A stretch of 64,000 bases of DNA from Isoetes taiwanensis. Lineage: Eukaryota > Streptophyta > Lycopodiopsida > Isoetales > Isoetaceae. Numbering within the stretch: the stretch's first letter is position 1; every line of letters begins with the position of its first letter. A model generated the notes under the pieces. The model did no database searches, was not told where the DNA came from, and saw nothing but the letters and a program-made list of their open reading frames with translations. The DNA is taken from assembly GCA_021234155.1 (NCBI GenBank), contig JAJEKV010000114.1, forward strand, positions 1,381,654 through 1,445,653, read 5' to 3'. Shown here piece after piece: positions 45,566 to 57,565 of the stretch. The position numbers and the translations under genes were made by a program.

Positions 45566-45745
45566 GGACTGGCTGTCAAGTCTCTTGCTCCCCCATAAGG
45601 TCAAGATTCATTGAAAATAACAATTCTGTTTATGATCAGCCGCCTATTCCGGACATCAACCAATCTATAAGCTTTGGATTCATGCGAATAGCCAACAAAG
45701 ATGCACTTTTGATTCTTATGATCCAACTTCTTCTGTGTTTCCTTG
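45566..45745 (-). pseudogene. Ty1/copia polyprotein fragment (integrase-RT linker), minus strand
   Basis: Read on the minus strand from about 45738 it encodes ETQKKLDHKNQKCIFVGYS, then SKAYRLVDVRNRRLIINRIV and IFNES, the well-known copia segment before the reverse transcriptase (K-x-KLD..KC-hydrophobic-F-hydrophobic-GYS...R-x-V-x-F-x-E). It ends at TGA (45607). The ORF1-only LINE is inserted immediately downstream on this strand. Confidence 0.8.
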
Positions 45746-46926
45746 GGGTTGTGGGCACAAGCTCAGTGCTATGCTTGTAATAGATAGTGGAGTTGAGAGA
45801 ACAATAGCCAGGACTACTAATGCTCTCAAGGAGAGAAGAAAAAGGAACTCAACCTTTTTGCAGATGGGAGATGGAGAGCTACATGAGGTTGAGGAATCTA
45901 GGACATTGCAACTCTATGATCTTGAAGGAAAATAGTCAATTTACAGGATGTTCTTTATGTCTCAAATATTGTGAAACTTGATCTTAGTAAGCCAGTTGGT
46001 AGACATGGGATGTAAACTTGTCTCTAACAAGTATTGTTGTAAAGGATTCCAAAATAATAAAATCAAGTTTCTTGCTACACGTGCTAGTAACTTATTTGGT
46101 TTTCATAATAAACCTTTGTCATGGAGTATCAATTCAATTGAAATACCAACGCTTAAACTCTGACATGAGAGATCGGGGCATACAAACATGTGCTCTCGGA
46201 TCTTTGAGCAACTAATGCTCAAAGCCCACAAGGTAGGAGGTACTTTATTATTACATTCATTGATGACCATTCTAGATACACTAAATGTTTTTTTCTTAGA
46301 GCTAAGAGCCAAGCTTATAAGGTCTATAGGATTTTTGGAGATGACGCAGAAAGATGCACAGGGATGTCTAAGATCTGGTAGAGGTGGTAAGTTTGACAAT
46401 GACGTCTTAAAAAATTATTGTGGGGAGAAAGGAATAAAAAGACAAGTGTCATGTAGTCATATCCCTCAACAGAGTGGAGTTGTAGAGAGGAAGAATAGAT
46501 ACATTCTAGATTCAACGAGACCTGTACTTAAACAGTTTGGATTATCTAACTTTCTATTGGAGGAGGCTGTTAGGGCTTCTTCAAGTTTGGATGGAAAAAT
46601 AACTGAAGAGATTTGGAGCAAATCACATTTAAGGTATGACATGTCAAAGGCTATAGAGTATTCTACCCGGAGGAGAGAAGAGTAATTGTTCATAGAGATG
46701 TTGGATTTAATGAACTTGTGCTCTATAAGGACAGAAAAGATATTGATAATAGACTTGATTTATTTCTAGACATGGGGTCGTTGAAAAGGAAATATTTCTT
46801 TTTTTTGTCAGAACCTAAAATCTTGCCCAACAACAATGATGATGATGAAGAAGTTGTAGAACTAAACAATAGAAAAGAAGTTTGCAATGAAGAAAAGGTC
46901 AGCGATAGAGGAGTTATGAAAATAGA
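45746..46926 (+). pseudogene. Ty1/copia protease-integrase fragment, plus strand
   Basis: On the plus strand the order is that of copia: protease active site VIDSG near 45777, NLQDVLYVSNIVK near 45940, integrase with RGGKFDNDVLKNYC and GIKRQVSCSHIPQQSGVVER (46380-46490), then VIVHRDVGFNE near 46682, the segment that leads into RT. Frames change several times and RT is absent. It starts where the minus-strand copia fragment ends, so two copia pieces are joined head to head. Confidence 0.8.
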
Positions 46927-48849
46927 ATAGAATAAAATAGATTCTTTAACGTCCACGAAGACTACGAGATAATGGAATCTACAACCATTACCAATGGGAT
47001 TACAATACCCCTGCTGCGACGCTCCCTACCAAATATATGGCGCGCTGCCGTACATCTCATAGGAAATCCCCCATCCAGCCCTCAGGCCGCATGGGCCCTC
47101 CGTCTATCCCGCACTCCAGGGTATCCCTAGCGCGGGAAGGGGATACGAGGGTGTCTTGTGCGCCCTTCCCCTATGGGCTCGTATAACAGCGGAAGCATAA
47201 CAAATGTCAGCACTAACAACAACAATACATCTAACTACATCGAGGGTAGCACATCCGTACAACCATAGATACAACAGAGATATCAACATCCCATAAAACA
47301 CGAGAGCTCCTACCTAGGCTCAGACTCATAAGGAAGTTGGCCACAAGATAGAGCAGACCGAGATATAACAATGGCGGGGCTGGCTATAGACAATGGCTTG
47401 GGTTGACCACTCCTTCTGCCCCTCCTGTGCATACTATGCAAATGGGCTAAATCGGGCTCTGGCGTCACTATAGCCTGTTGGATACGCAATCTCATGGCAT
47501 CACCCATCGAGACTACTCCGGATTGCATCTCCCCCGTCCGATGAGGCAGGAAGGGTTGCATCTCTCCTTCCTGGGGTCTAGTGTCTCGACGGGCGGCTAG
47601 AGAATCATGGTGACACACGATTCGTATCCGACTGAACCCCCCAAAACAAGAGTCAGGCCTCAGACTTCCATCTTTATTAAACGAGAAGGAGTTTACTATG
47701 GTTAGTGCAGCGAAATTTGTGGACTCTTGAGAGGCAGGGTGACACCATTGCTCTAGGAGATGTTGGACCATACCCGGCCCACTCGAAGTGACCGACTATA
47801 GGCCTAGCCCGCTATGGGTCCCCAGTAGTCGCGCTCAGCAGGGACCTCCCTCCACTTTGCCACTAGCCCCGTTGTATGGTGCTAAGCCATATCATAGCCG
47901 CCCCATAGCCGGATGGGTTCCTATGCACAGGCCGCATGTAATAGGAACTAAGGGGTCTAAACTAGGAGCATCATCTAAATAGTGGCTACTAGGTCTCTAC
48001 CCTCCTTCCCAATACATAAGAGGTGCAAACAAGATCAACTAGCATCATACATCTTTATAACATGATCAATAATGAAGATAACATCTAATCCTAATCACAT
48101 GCATCTAACTTACAGTTAGGGTTCATTGATAAGATAAGATACTAGGTCATCTAAAATCCTAGGTTCCAGATGATCTACCTATGAAGCTACTATGAATACC
48201 TGCTCCGGATGAACTTCCTTTAACTCCTGGGGTCTCCATGACCTGATGATGAGTCGAGTGGTTCCTCCTCCTTATGATGAGAGTATTGCCTTGGGGCTGT
48301 CGATCTCACCTATGACGCAATGAACGGTGTTCGAAACGGAGTTCTGAGCGAAGAACGGGTCTCAGGCAAGTGGAGCCAAAAACTGGCCTAGGGTTAGGGT
48401 TAGGATACTTATAAGTTAGGGTTCCATGTTACTGCCATGTGGCTCCAATGGAGTGCTTCCATGTGGCGAGTGCCCATTAGGTTAAGGCCATGTGGAAATG
48501 GCCTTAAGCTAAAATTGGCTAAGTTATGTAAATAACTTATCCATGCTCCCTTTTGCCACTAACTATGGTATACAAGGTTATAATGATAGACTTGTATGGT
48601 GACGGGGCCTAGAAATATACGTATTTATGGTATATATTTTTGGGGAACGTCACATTCTCCCCTCCTTAGGATAATGTTGTCCTTAGCATTATGCCAAGGT
48701 GATGAACCCACACTAACCCTGCAAGATCACACACATGAATATAAAGCTCTCAACTTTATCGAAATGATCAACTTGTTATTACTACTAAATAAGTATAAAT
48801 AGACTATATTTGTATCTATACAAAATTATATAGTCTTCACAAGAACTAC
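46927..48849. other. Unclassified repeat-like region
   Basis: It begins with (AATAG)n and AACGTCCACGAAGAC, a motif that recurs inverted at 54400. A 153-codon minus-strand frame (47771-47310; GDAMRLRIQQ, HRRGRRSG) has no recognised domain. The rest resembles untranslated or LTR-like DNA of the adjacent minus-strand Ty3 element but cannot be assigned. Confidence 0.4.
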
Positions 48850-49681
48850 TTATCACAACAAATCCAAACATTATCACAATAGTTATTAGGGGCTCATAAT
48901 TAAGTCCAAAATTATGACTCATGTCTTCTCGTAATGTGCTCCCTCATCTATACTCCCCTCCACTGGCCTGCACAAGTAACTCATTACGTTAGTTTAGTTA
49001 ATAAGTTTGTGGTTTTAGGGGACCACCCCCTTAATTATCTCCTTGAGCCGAACTACTAGCTCAAGGTTACCATACTACCTTGCACTCCATCATGGCTCCC
49101 TTAGGATTTGAGCTCAAGGACCATTTAAGCATCGCCCATGATGGGGTGCTACCTTGTACAAGATCCCCTTGGTCGAGTACACCTGCACTGCCTCATGGTT
49201 TAAGCTAGGGAGCGTCTCACGATCCCATCATCGCATATGATCACGCATACCTCGCCATGACCCCCCATGGTCATGTGCACGTGCCTTGCATCCTGGCATA
49301 GAGATCATCCACATGATGGTCTCATCATCGCCTACTATGCTGCTCTCTCTCACATGACCCTTCTGGTCATGCGCACTCTTGGTGCGTGCTGGCCTAGAGA
49401 ACGCCCTTGGGGGGGGGAGGGGGGGATCATCATCGCCTACACTTCAAGAACTTCGCGTATGCATTCCAACTACCCTAGAATGTATACACTTTCATGCACT
49501 TACACTAAAACATAACAAAGATTAGCTAAGTACCTGACAGGTTGGCGTCGATCAATTCAGAGATGACTTGGCCGTCGAATTGCATCATAAAGTTTGGGTA
49601 TTGCTTCTCTAAATCTTGCTTCAATACCCAAGTTGCATCTTCCACGGGCAAGTGCTTCCACTTGACCAACTTCACACAGAC
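48850..49681 (-). mobile_element. 3' end of chromodomain Ty3 element (chromovirus), copy 1
   Basis: Minus-strand bases 49681-49525 encode the end of a chromodomain: KLVKWKHLPVEDATWVL, then YPNFMMQFDGQVISELID and a stop (TAG at 49527-49525). Chromodomains at the integrase C-terminus direct chromoviruses to particular chromatin. The downstream part, 49524-48850, is non-coding and shared with 62484-63195, so it is the element's 3' untranslated region or LTR. The integrase core is missing upstream. The boundary toward 48850 is only where similarity between copies ends. Confidence 0.75.
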
Positions 49682-50962
49682 AACATTATTAGATGTTGGA
49701 TATCAATAGTGGGTCCAATCTCATCAGTTTGAAACCAAAGAGATGTTCGCGGCCTTGGCCTTTGTAATAATTTTCTTGTAGTCCTTAGCATTATCAAACC
49801 GCTTTTCTATTTATATTGAAGATGGACCAAAAGCCCCACCCCATAATAAAATTTGGCCTAGAAAGCATGAACCATAGATTTAATTTAGGAAAAATTCTAA
49901 ATATACCCCTCAAGTTTGCAAAAATTCCAAAAATACCCCCAAATGAAGAGCATTTTTGGGGAAATCGTAATATAATTTTTTTTGCTCCTCAAATTCAAAT
50001 GTTCCCTTCATGAACATTATTAGGATAAGATTTTCGCAACAAGATCAAATTCATTTGAATTGGAGCTGAAATTCACACTTATGCATTTACGTTGGTTTTT
50101 GTAGCACTTACTTAGAACAATATAACTTGAAGATTGCAACTCCGTTATAGATGATTCTACCACTATTGGATAGTTCTTATTCTTATCTATAAGTTTCGTG
50201 AAGGGCACTTTTTAGTTGATAATACCCTTATTGCACTATCCTTATTGTTTTTAGTTTCATTGGATCTTGGCATATTCCTATGAATATGCCAGATCTGGGG
50301 TTTATAAATATACACCTCACACCCCCGTATACATGAGCGCTCCCCTACGTATGCATATATGTACAAAAAATACAAATGGGAATGCTAAATACGGGGCGAC
50401 GAACCATTGGAATGGAAAAAAAAAATATTTCGCAATTAGAGGCGATCAAAGGCGTTCATACACCTCTTCGGGCATCAGATTGTGCATTAGATTTCTGGGC
50501 AGCCCGGTTGATGAATCCGGGCATGGCAGCGCATAGATCAAGGAAAATAGGCTTTCATATACAAACTCCACAAAGAAGCTTCATACAACAACTCTTATAT
50601 ACAGAGCTCTCTAGAGCGGATCTGGACCCTGCAACTCCATTTCAACACCAAAATCACATTCGCCTGCCCACAATGGGAAATTCTATTATGAAAGCATTGA
50701 TTCCAAACAAAAATTTTCTTAACTTCAATTCCATTCATCTTTTCTCACCAAACCATTGCAAAAAAAATTTGCCAACCTTTATTGACATTGAGACAAATAT
50801 CCTGTTTCTAGGCGTACTTTTGGGGGGTATATCTGGAATTGTCCTTTAATTTAAGACAAATGATACAAAACAAGTAGGACTAATAATTCTTCGACAGCAA
50901 CATAAACATTTCAATTTGCAACGATAAGACTTCGGAAGTGGGGCTTTGGGGAGGTTTTAGAT
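49682..50962. other. Region upstream of the plastid-type gene, no confident gene
   Basis: 49682-50375 shows no domain. A plus-strand open stretch ends at 50849 and has an ATG at 50379 (MLNTGRRTIGMEKKN...). It is about 156 codons, has a hydrophobic C-terminus (NILFLGVLLGGISGIVL) and no recognised family. It may be an unrelated small gene or chance. The last 100 bases before 50963 may carry the promoter and leader of the next gene. Confidence 0.35.
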
Positions 50963-52183
50963 ATGGCGGCGGTGGCGCTGTCCCCCCTTCATCTTCGAAT
51001 GCCGGTTGCCGCATCACGGCCCATTTTATCCTTGCAATCTACTGTAAGTGTAATATCTAATTTTTTGTGAAATAGTTCAATCTTTTCCGATAAATAAAAG
51101 TGTAAGGAATTGCAGAAATGCTTTATGATTTGTTGCTATCCTAAATTGCTGAACCACATCCATGAGGAATGTTCGTGCCTGTTCTACGGCGAAGAATGGG
51201 GCAACTTTGGAGAACCCAAGTCGTTTTGATCCAGTTTTGGACCCTTTACGTGCTTTTCCATGGGACAGAGTATTTATAAGATTTGGTGTGCGAGTGTGGA
51301 CCTGATATGGTCAGCTGGAAAGTGGCTATTCGTTCCTGTTCTTCTGGTATCCGCTCTAGGAGAGGTTTTCTACAGTGAAAAGGAAGACGATTTTCATACC
51401 TATTGGTATGCTTGCAGGGGTTCTCCTATGTGGCCTCATCAAGGAAACCTTTGTTGAAATATCGCCAGTTCTCCAGGTAGTTAAATTTTATGTTCTGTAA
51501 ACGTGTGCATATTGTTGTGTCTTTATGTTATGGTGTTTCTTTCTGGCAATAATAGACAAGATGGACTTTCTGTCACTCTGTACAAATTCTGGTCTCGAGG
51601 TCTTTAATTTGCATGCTGGTCTAGTCTTTAAGGAGTGGAGGTGTTATTGAAGTTGCTATTTCTACTAAAGATGATGTGGTTCAGAAACCACCTCAAAGCT
51701 ATCCTGTTTGTGATCTATTCCCTTCTGTGTATTACGTGATTCAATATGAAACCATGCATTTTATCATGCAGTTTACTCTGTAAATTGGAGGGTCCTAACC
51801 TTAGTATTCTACAAGTACATAGAACATGGTGTGTCCCATATTCCATGGTTAATCGGCATAATTTCAGACTATGGTATTGTTTGTCTTTCATTGAGTAAAT
51901 AGTTACAGATTTATGTTACTGAAATGCTGCATGCTTCTTAATTTCACAGATTACATTTCCCTGGCATATTATTTTCATGGGGCTTTTCTTTGGACTGCTA
52001 AAGCTTCCTGGGCCAAGATACCCAGGATGGGCCCATCTGGTACTTCCCCATTTTGCCAATGGTGGCTTATGGCAGACTTGGGCATTCCTGAGGGAGTGGC
52101 AGAGTGCCCAGTCTATTTGGGAAGAGAAACAGGAAGAGGAAGAAGAGGAGGAAGAGGAGGAAATAGAGGCTAAGACTCAGTGA
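50963..52183 (+). CDS. Predicted plastid-targeted two-pass membrane protein, four exons
   Basis: Exons 50963-51043, 51195-51269, 51360-51476 and 51950-52183 have lengths divisible by three, GT-AG ends and phase-0 introns (151, 90, 473 bp), giving about 168 residues. The N-terminus (MAAVALSPLHLRMPVAASRP) is Ser/Ala/Arg-rich without acidic residues, as in chloroplast transit peptides. A first hydrophobic segment is IFIPIGMLAGVLLCGLI (about residues 62-78) and a second HIIFMGLFFGLLKLPG (about 97-112). A conserved-looking HFANGGLWQTWAFLREW is followed by a run of Glu at the C-terminus. The acceptors of exons 2 and 3 were chosen to keep the frame and are the least certain. I do not recognise the family; function unknown. 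Confidence 0.6.
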
Positions 52184-55182
52184 GGCTATCAAATGTGGGA
52201 ACTTGAAGTCCAAGTTGTATGTTGTTGAGCTTTGATACAGCTTGGTAGTCTCTTATGGTAGTGAAACCTGAGTTTTCACCTGGCATGTGGCCTTGCATCG
52301 TGTTGCTTCTCAGCAGATTGCAAATGATGGCAGAGCATTGACAACTGGCTGTTTGTTGGCCTGATTGCGTGTGAAGATGCAGCATGACACAAAAATTGGG
52401 TAGTTGTATCAGATATGCTGAAAAAGCTTTTGTACTGGCCATGGACCTTCTGAGATATGTGGTTAAGGCAAGAGGAGGCATAATAGGCATGTAAAATAGA
52501 CCAAAATTTCTTATATTTACTTCTTTGTGACAACTAATATATTTTTTTTTTTATATTTTGTCGATAGCACAGACCATAGTCTTTTTGCCTAGTGTCTTTC
52601 CATCGAGACATGAAACACCTCCATCAAATGCAAAAAGACAGGAGTTGGCTGCCATATTCAAGGTTTAAGATGTTGCAATTACTTGCCATGGCTATCAATG
52701 AAGACAAGGTGCCTGCATCTGGTCTATGCAAATAAGGACGAAATATAAATCTGGTAGATGCACTGCTTACATATTTTGAGGTGGAATGCAATCAAATTTG
52801 TACTTCAAACACTCAAGCTTGAAATAAGGCAGTCTCTTAGTGACTTGCAGTGTGCAGTGGTCCAAGTTTTGGCTTTGAACCCCGTTTGCATTGGATGCAG
52901 GTATGGTAGGAGGGTTTGCATGTCTGAACATATTTGCCATTGACTGAGGAACTGAAAAGATGTTTCGGTCAATCCTTTTCCAGTTCTTTTTTATGTCATT
53001 CATGCGAACAAACCTGAGCTTTGCTGCAAGGGAGCAGCTGAAGCCTTTGCTTAATTGTTGAATCTTTCAATCATATTGTCCATTCGGGGATCTTTGGGAT
53101 GCTTCTAACCTAACTGCTAGCATTTGTTAGATTAGTTGAATAACAAACTTGTTTGGCCTATAAAATAAGGATAATTTTTAGTATGCACTGGAAGAGTAGT
53201 ATGTAACAGGCTAAGATTGATCCCACGTGTTGATTCCAGTTCTCAAAGATAAACGACGAAAAGACATCGAGAGTTTTAATGTGCATATGGCAAATGGGTT
53301 CTGTCCTATAGGTGAAGTCCCCAGAATCTGATGCAAAAAAAAGTCATAACTGTATGCCGAGCTAAAGGATATATCAATCTGTTGGATATATGAAGGTAAA
53401 CGTTTAATTTGTGGTGCCGGTTGGTGGCACCTTAGGCATGGCTCTTCCTTACTGTCTGTATTTGGGCTCAGGGGAAACCTTAGGAATTCGACCTGGGCTG
53501 AACCCATGAGGCATGAAGGGAAACAACACATTGCTAAGGTTCATCCAAGCCCTCCAATTCGCGGAGCTAGCCAAACACCACCTGCAAAACCAAGAATACA
53601 ACAAGGCAAATAAGTTTTTGCATTACAAAGCAAAACATACAAGAGGTCCACATTGATTCGATGTTTAGAGAAATGCATTTGGCATTGACAGAAATGCGTG
53701 CAATTGGCCTAAACACATATGTTGGATCACGAGATCACGATGCATTTTTGCATTGACAAGGCCACCTCCTCCTGCTCACCTTTATTGGCCTAAAATATAT
53801 CCATGTTGGATCACGATCTTCAAACGATCCCATGTTGTAGAGAAGGAAAGATTCAATTTTTTTTTCATCACAAGGCCGCCACCTGCTTTTAAATGACTCA
53901 AGTACATCAATTTTTTTTCGTGGCTTTACACCCTCTTCTTTGAAATATATCCATGTTGTAGAGATGAAGGATGAAAAATGCCCAATGCCTCAATTTTTGT
54001 TCCTTTATTGTTCTTTGAAAGTACATGTTCCTTTAATACATTACTAGAGATGAGAGTGATGAATAAATGACCCAAGTACATCAATTTTTGTTTTTGCTTA
54101 TGGTGCCTTGAATGAAGTGTTGTTCCTTTGAATAGTATCGGAACATAAATTTGGTATTGAACATTAGTATAGTTTGTTGAATGTGTTATCTGATATTTGT
54201 AGTGTTGGCTCCTCTCATTTGTTTGATGTCTATAGTAGTTCCATATGTTCCTTCAATACATTAGATACATAATATACATGTTCTAAGGAGCCATCTGCCC
54301 TCGGTAGCAAAACTCTCATTGGCAGCCCCCAACTATGTTGTGTAGCCTAGACCTAACTGGAAGTACTGAAAGATGAGAATTGGGTCCCATGACCTCTTGG
54401 TCTTCGTGGACGTTAAAAATCTATTCTATTCTATTATACTTCATTGACAAAGCAATATAGTTTTTTTGGTAGGATGGCTGCAATGTGTGACCAATGGTCT
54501 TAACCATCCATCTAACTACTATAAACATGAACAACAAAATGTAGTTTAGACCACAAGGATTGAGTTGTTCATAAGGCCGGACCCAATCCCGGCTAGAGGT
54601 TCCTTAGAAAGGGCTCATTGATTTCCATAACTCTATGCATTATAGAAACTAGGTAGGTCACAAAGCAATCTTTACTGGTTTGTGTAGATCAATTAGAGCA
54701 GGATATTGGCCCAATAACAATGCCATAGAGTCAAACGCTCCCTTCTTGATCTAATCCCATCTATGGTTTGTTGCACGAGGAAGAACACATTTTAACAAAA
54801 TTTTAAGGACGAACCCTAGCCCTATTTGAAAAAATTTTAAGGAAGAACATAAGGTCAATTTGAGCCAAAAACCTGGAGGAGCCACCCCAAGTTGAAGTGA
54901 GGCCTCTCATACAAAATTTGGTGATACTCGAGAGGGCCTTAAGCTCGTTCCGGAGTGAGTGAGCATGCTACCACGGAAAAAAATGAGAGAAATGGGCACT
55001 TACCTTTGCCAACAAAATGAGCACGAATACGCCTACAAACCTTCCCTTCATCTATCTCCTCAAAAGCGCAAAAACCTTGGTTCCCAGAGTACAGGATTCT
55101 CATTGCACTCTGTTTTCTAGACATCCGAGAACCCTGTTTTGGAGGAGTCGGGATTATTCAAGTGCCAGGGAGCCTGGAGGTT
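52184..55182. other. Intergenic region with weak repeats
   Basis: The start probably includes the 3' untranslated region of the preceding gene. Between 53790 and 54130 decayed direct repeats occur (AAATATATCCATGTTG near 53796 and 53945; AGTACATCAATTTTT near 53901 and 54074). An inverted partner of the motif at 46948 lies at 54400. No gene was recognised; short frames at 52170-52533 and 53211-53531 (minus) have no domains. Confidence 0.5.
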
Positions 55183-57565
55183 ATGGAGGCCACAATACAC
55201 AGAAAAGTGATGGAGGATATGGACGCTTCTGCGCACAAGAGAGGCAGGGAAGATAGAGAGGCCTCAGGATCGCCTTCTACCCACAGAAGATCATCAGGAT
55301 CGCCTGCTACCCACAAAAGATCCAGAGAAGACACGGAATCATCTTCTTACAGCAAGAAGCTCAAGGACGTACCAGGTGAGTTTCATCAGTCCACATTTAT
55401 CATTTTGTCTGTAGAAATCTTACTTTGAGGAAGAAGAAGAGACCTTATCATCCGAAGGTTAGAAAACCATAAATGACAAAATTTGAGTTGCATGTCAACA
55501 ATGCCTATCGAATGTGCATGCTATCCCTTTCAATGACATTGCCAATATTACTATGTTTTGTTTTTGGCATCTGTGAATGTCTTCATGCCTTCAGATTGTT
55601 GGAATGTTTCATAGTATGCCTACTATGCACGGTAAAGAAAAGTGATTGTGAACAAGACTTGGAATGTATCCACTTAAGTTTGAGTAATCTTCAAGGATTC
55701 CATACAGTTTAAAAAGGTTTTCATGTATAGCTCTAGTTTTTTTTCTGTTTCTTAGTTATGCCATGCCCCTGTTAACAGAGTATTTGCCATGACCTATCAG
55801 GCGGAAGAATTGCTTGGCCACCAGTGGTTGTCATAGAAAATACTGGCTTAGGTTGGGATGAATCAAAAAATCAGTTCACTGGCCTTGGAAATGAAGAAGT
55901 CAGGCTTTTCCTTAGTAGCATTGCTGACCTAGGAAACATAGATTACAGAAGGGTTATAGCCCTTTATGATCCCCAGGGACATAAAGGAGTAACTTTTGTT
56001 GTATTTCCTGCGACTGATCTGGGTTATGTGGATGCACATTCCTTACATGATTACTTCCACCGGATTGGGCATGGGAAAGAAGGATGGATTAAGGCAACCC
56101 AAGAGGCTAAAATAGCACCAAGACAATCTAAGAAAAATGTAAAGAGGCTGGTTGCAGAGGATGGCAAGAACATCCTTTTTGGATACCTTGCTGATCCTGA
56201 AGACATGCAGCATCTTGATCCTCAAAAACGGGTTGTTAAGAGGTGGTCTGTGGAGAGCTTAGAAGAGAAGGTTCGGAAACCGGAGACGGAAAGAATTGAG
56301 GTATGTTAAACTACCTGAGAGTAATACTTTATCCATTTGTATTATGGTCATCTACTAAATGTTGATCCTCTTATTGTATTTTTCAGGATAGACTGAAGAC
56401 CAAGGAACAGATTTCGCGGCTTGAAAAGGATGCGAGTGCAACAAAAGATTTGCTGGAACTTCAGAAAGAAGGATGGAATGAAGTGAAAGCATTGTTAGAT
56501 GAGAAGAATGCTGAGATAGAGGCAGGGAAACAAAAAGAATTAAAGGCAGCAGAACAATATCGAGAAGAGGTGAGGATGAAATCTGGCATGAAAATCACAA
56601 ATCAATAGTAATCTTTTATCTTTTGTTGTTTGCAGATGACACTAATCAGAAATAAGTTTGACGAAGAATTGAAGAAAAAGAAGACTATATACCGGAAAAG
56701 GGAAGAGGATATCCGCTCCACACTTGCTGAGAACAAAGCAGCTATGCAAAGGGAGTTGTGTAAGCTTGAGAAGCAAGCGGAGGAGTTACAGAATGGAATT
56801 GAACAACAAAAGGAGAGAGAGTATGTGATTTTCTCTTTATTATGGTTTTGTGGCTGAAGTAATAATTGGCTTGAGATACTTTACAGGCTTGCAGCACAGA
56901 AACGGAAAGAGGCCATAGAACAGATGAACGAGGACCATGTATTAAATCTTAGAATGGAAGATGAAGTTTCTAAGCTTGAGAATATAGCACATTTAAAATT
57001 GATGGAACTAGAGAAGAAGCATCAAGAGGCTACATTGCGGGTATGTGTGTTAAAACCACCTTCCAGCTTCAGAAAATAGATAGATGAGTTTTGAATGGAT
57101 AAATAAGGTAGGAAATGCCATTTTGCACATTCCTTGAAGTGTCCTAAGCTGGCCATGTTCTGCAGTTGAAAGAGCAAATAGATAAAGAAAGAGAAGAACG
57201 TTATAGAAAGTTAAATGCTGAAAAGCATGCATTGGATAAAACGGTTCAGGAAGCAAAGGATGAGACTTCTACTTTGCAAAAGGAGACCAACCAGACTACG
57301 GTAATACTTTTGTTTGCTTTGTTTGCTACAGCTAATGTTTGTAATTATAACTTATATTTTACCATTGCAGAATCCAGAATGCGTTGTTTGCTTCGAAGAG
57401 TTTAGCCCCAAACTTTCACGAACACGTTATCAAGACTGCGGCCATGCGAATGTTTGCATCAATTGTGTCAAAGATCTTTGGAAAAAGAATCAGAAGAGGT
57501 GTCCAACTTGTCAAAAAGAACATGCAAAAAAGCCAGAGCTGTTTCCTTGGAAAATTCACTTCTAG
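55183..57565 (+). CDS. XS-domain, coiled-coil, RING-finger protein, seven exons
   Basis: Exons 55183-55375, 55801-56300, 56387-56569, 56636-56820, 56887-57040, 57166-57300 and 57371-57565 join with consistent phases and GT-AG introns (425, 86, 66, 66, 125, 70 bp) into about 514 residues. Residues 1-64 are a charged, Ser-rich basic leader. An XS domain follows (about 66-165: WPPVVVIENTGLGWDE, LYDPQGHKGVTFVVF, YFHRIGHGKEGW), then a long coiled coil (about 210-450). The C-terminus is a C3HC4 RING: CVVC...C-G-H-ANV-C-IN-C...CPTC. XS domains bind dsRNA ends in SGS3 and IDN2/FDM proteins of RNA silencing and RNA-directed DNA methylation. RING fingers usually recruit E2 enzymes. SGS3-type zf-XS and FDM-type XH domains are not seen. 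The ATG at 55183 is the first in the open frame; an upstream exon cannot be excluded. Confidence 0.88.

Noticed and set aside
47310-47771. 153-codon minus-strand frame as a retroelement gag
   Set aside because: No capsid or zinc-knuckle motif; the arginine-rich composition alone is not evidence.
50379-50849. Plus-strand frame of about 156 codons as a gene
   Set aside because: Kept only as a remark: no family match, no splice or neighbour support, and the hydrophobic end could be chance.
54939-55124. Minus-strand frame with a donor-like GTAAGT, suggesting a divergent gene opposite the XS-RING gene
   Set aside because: Only one exon-sized block is present, with no recognisable domain and no continuing exon at lower coordinates.
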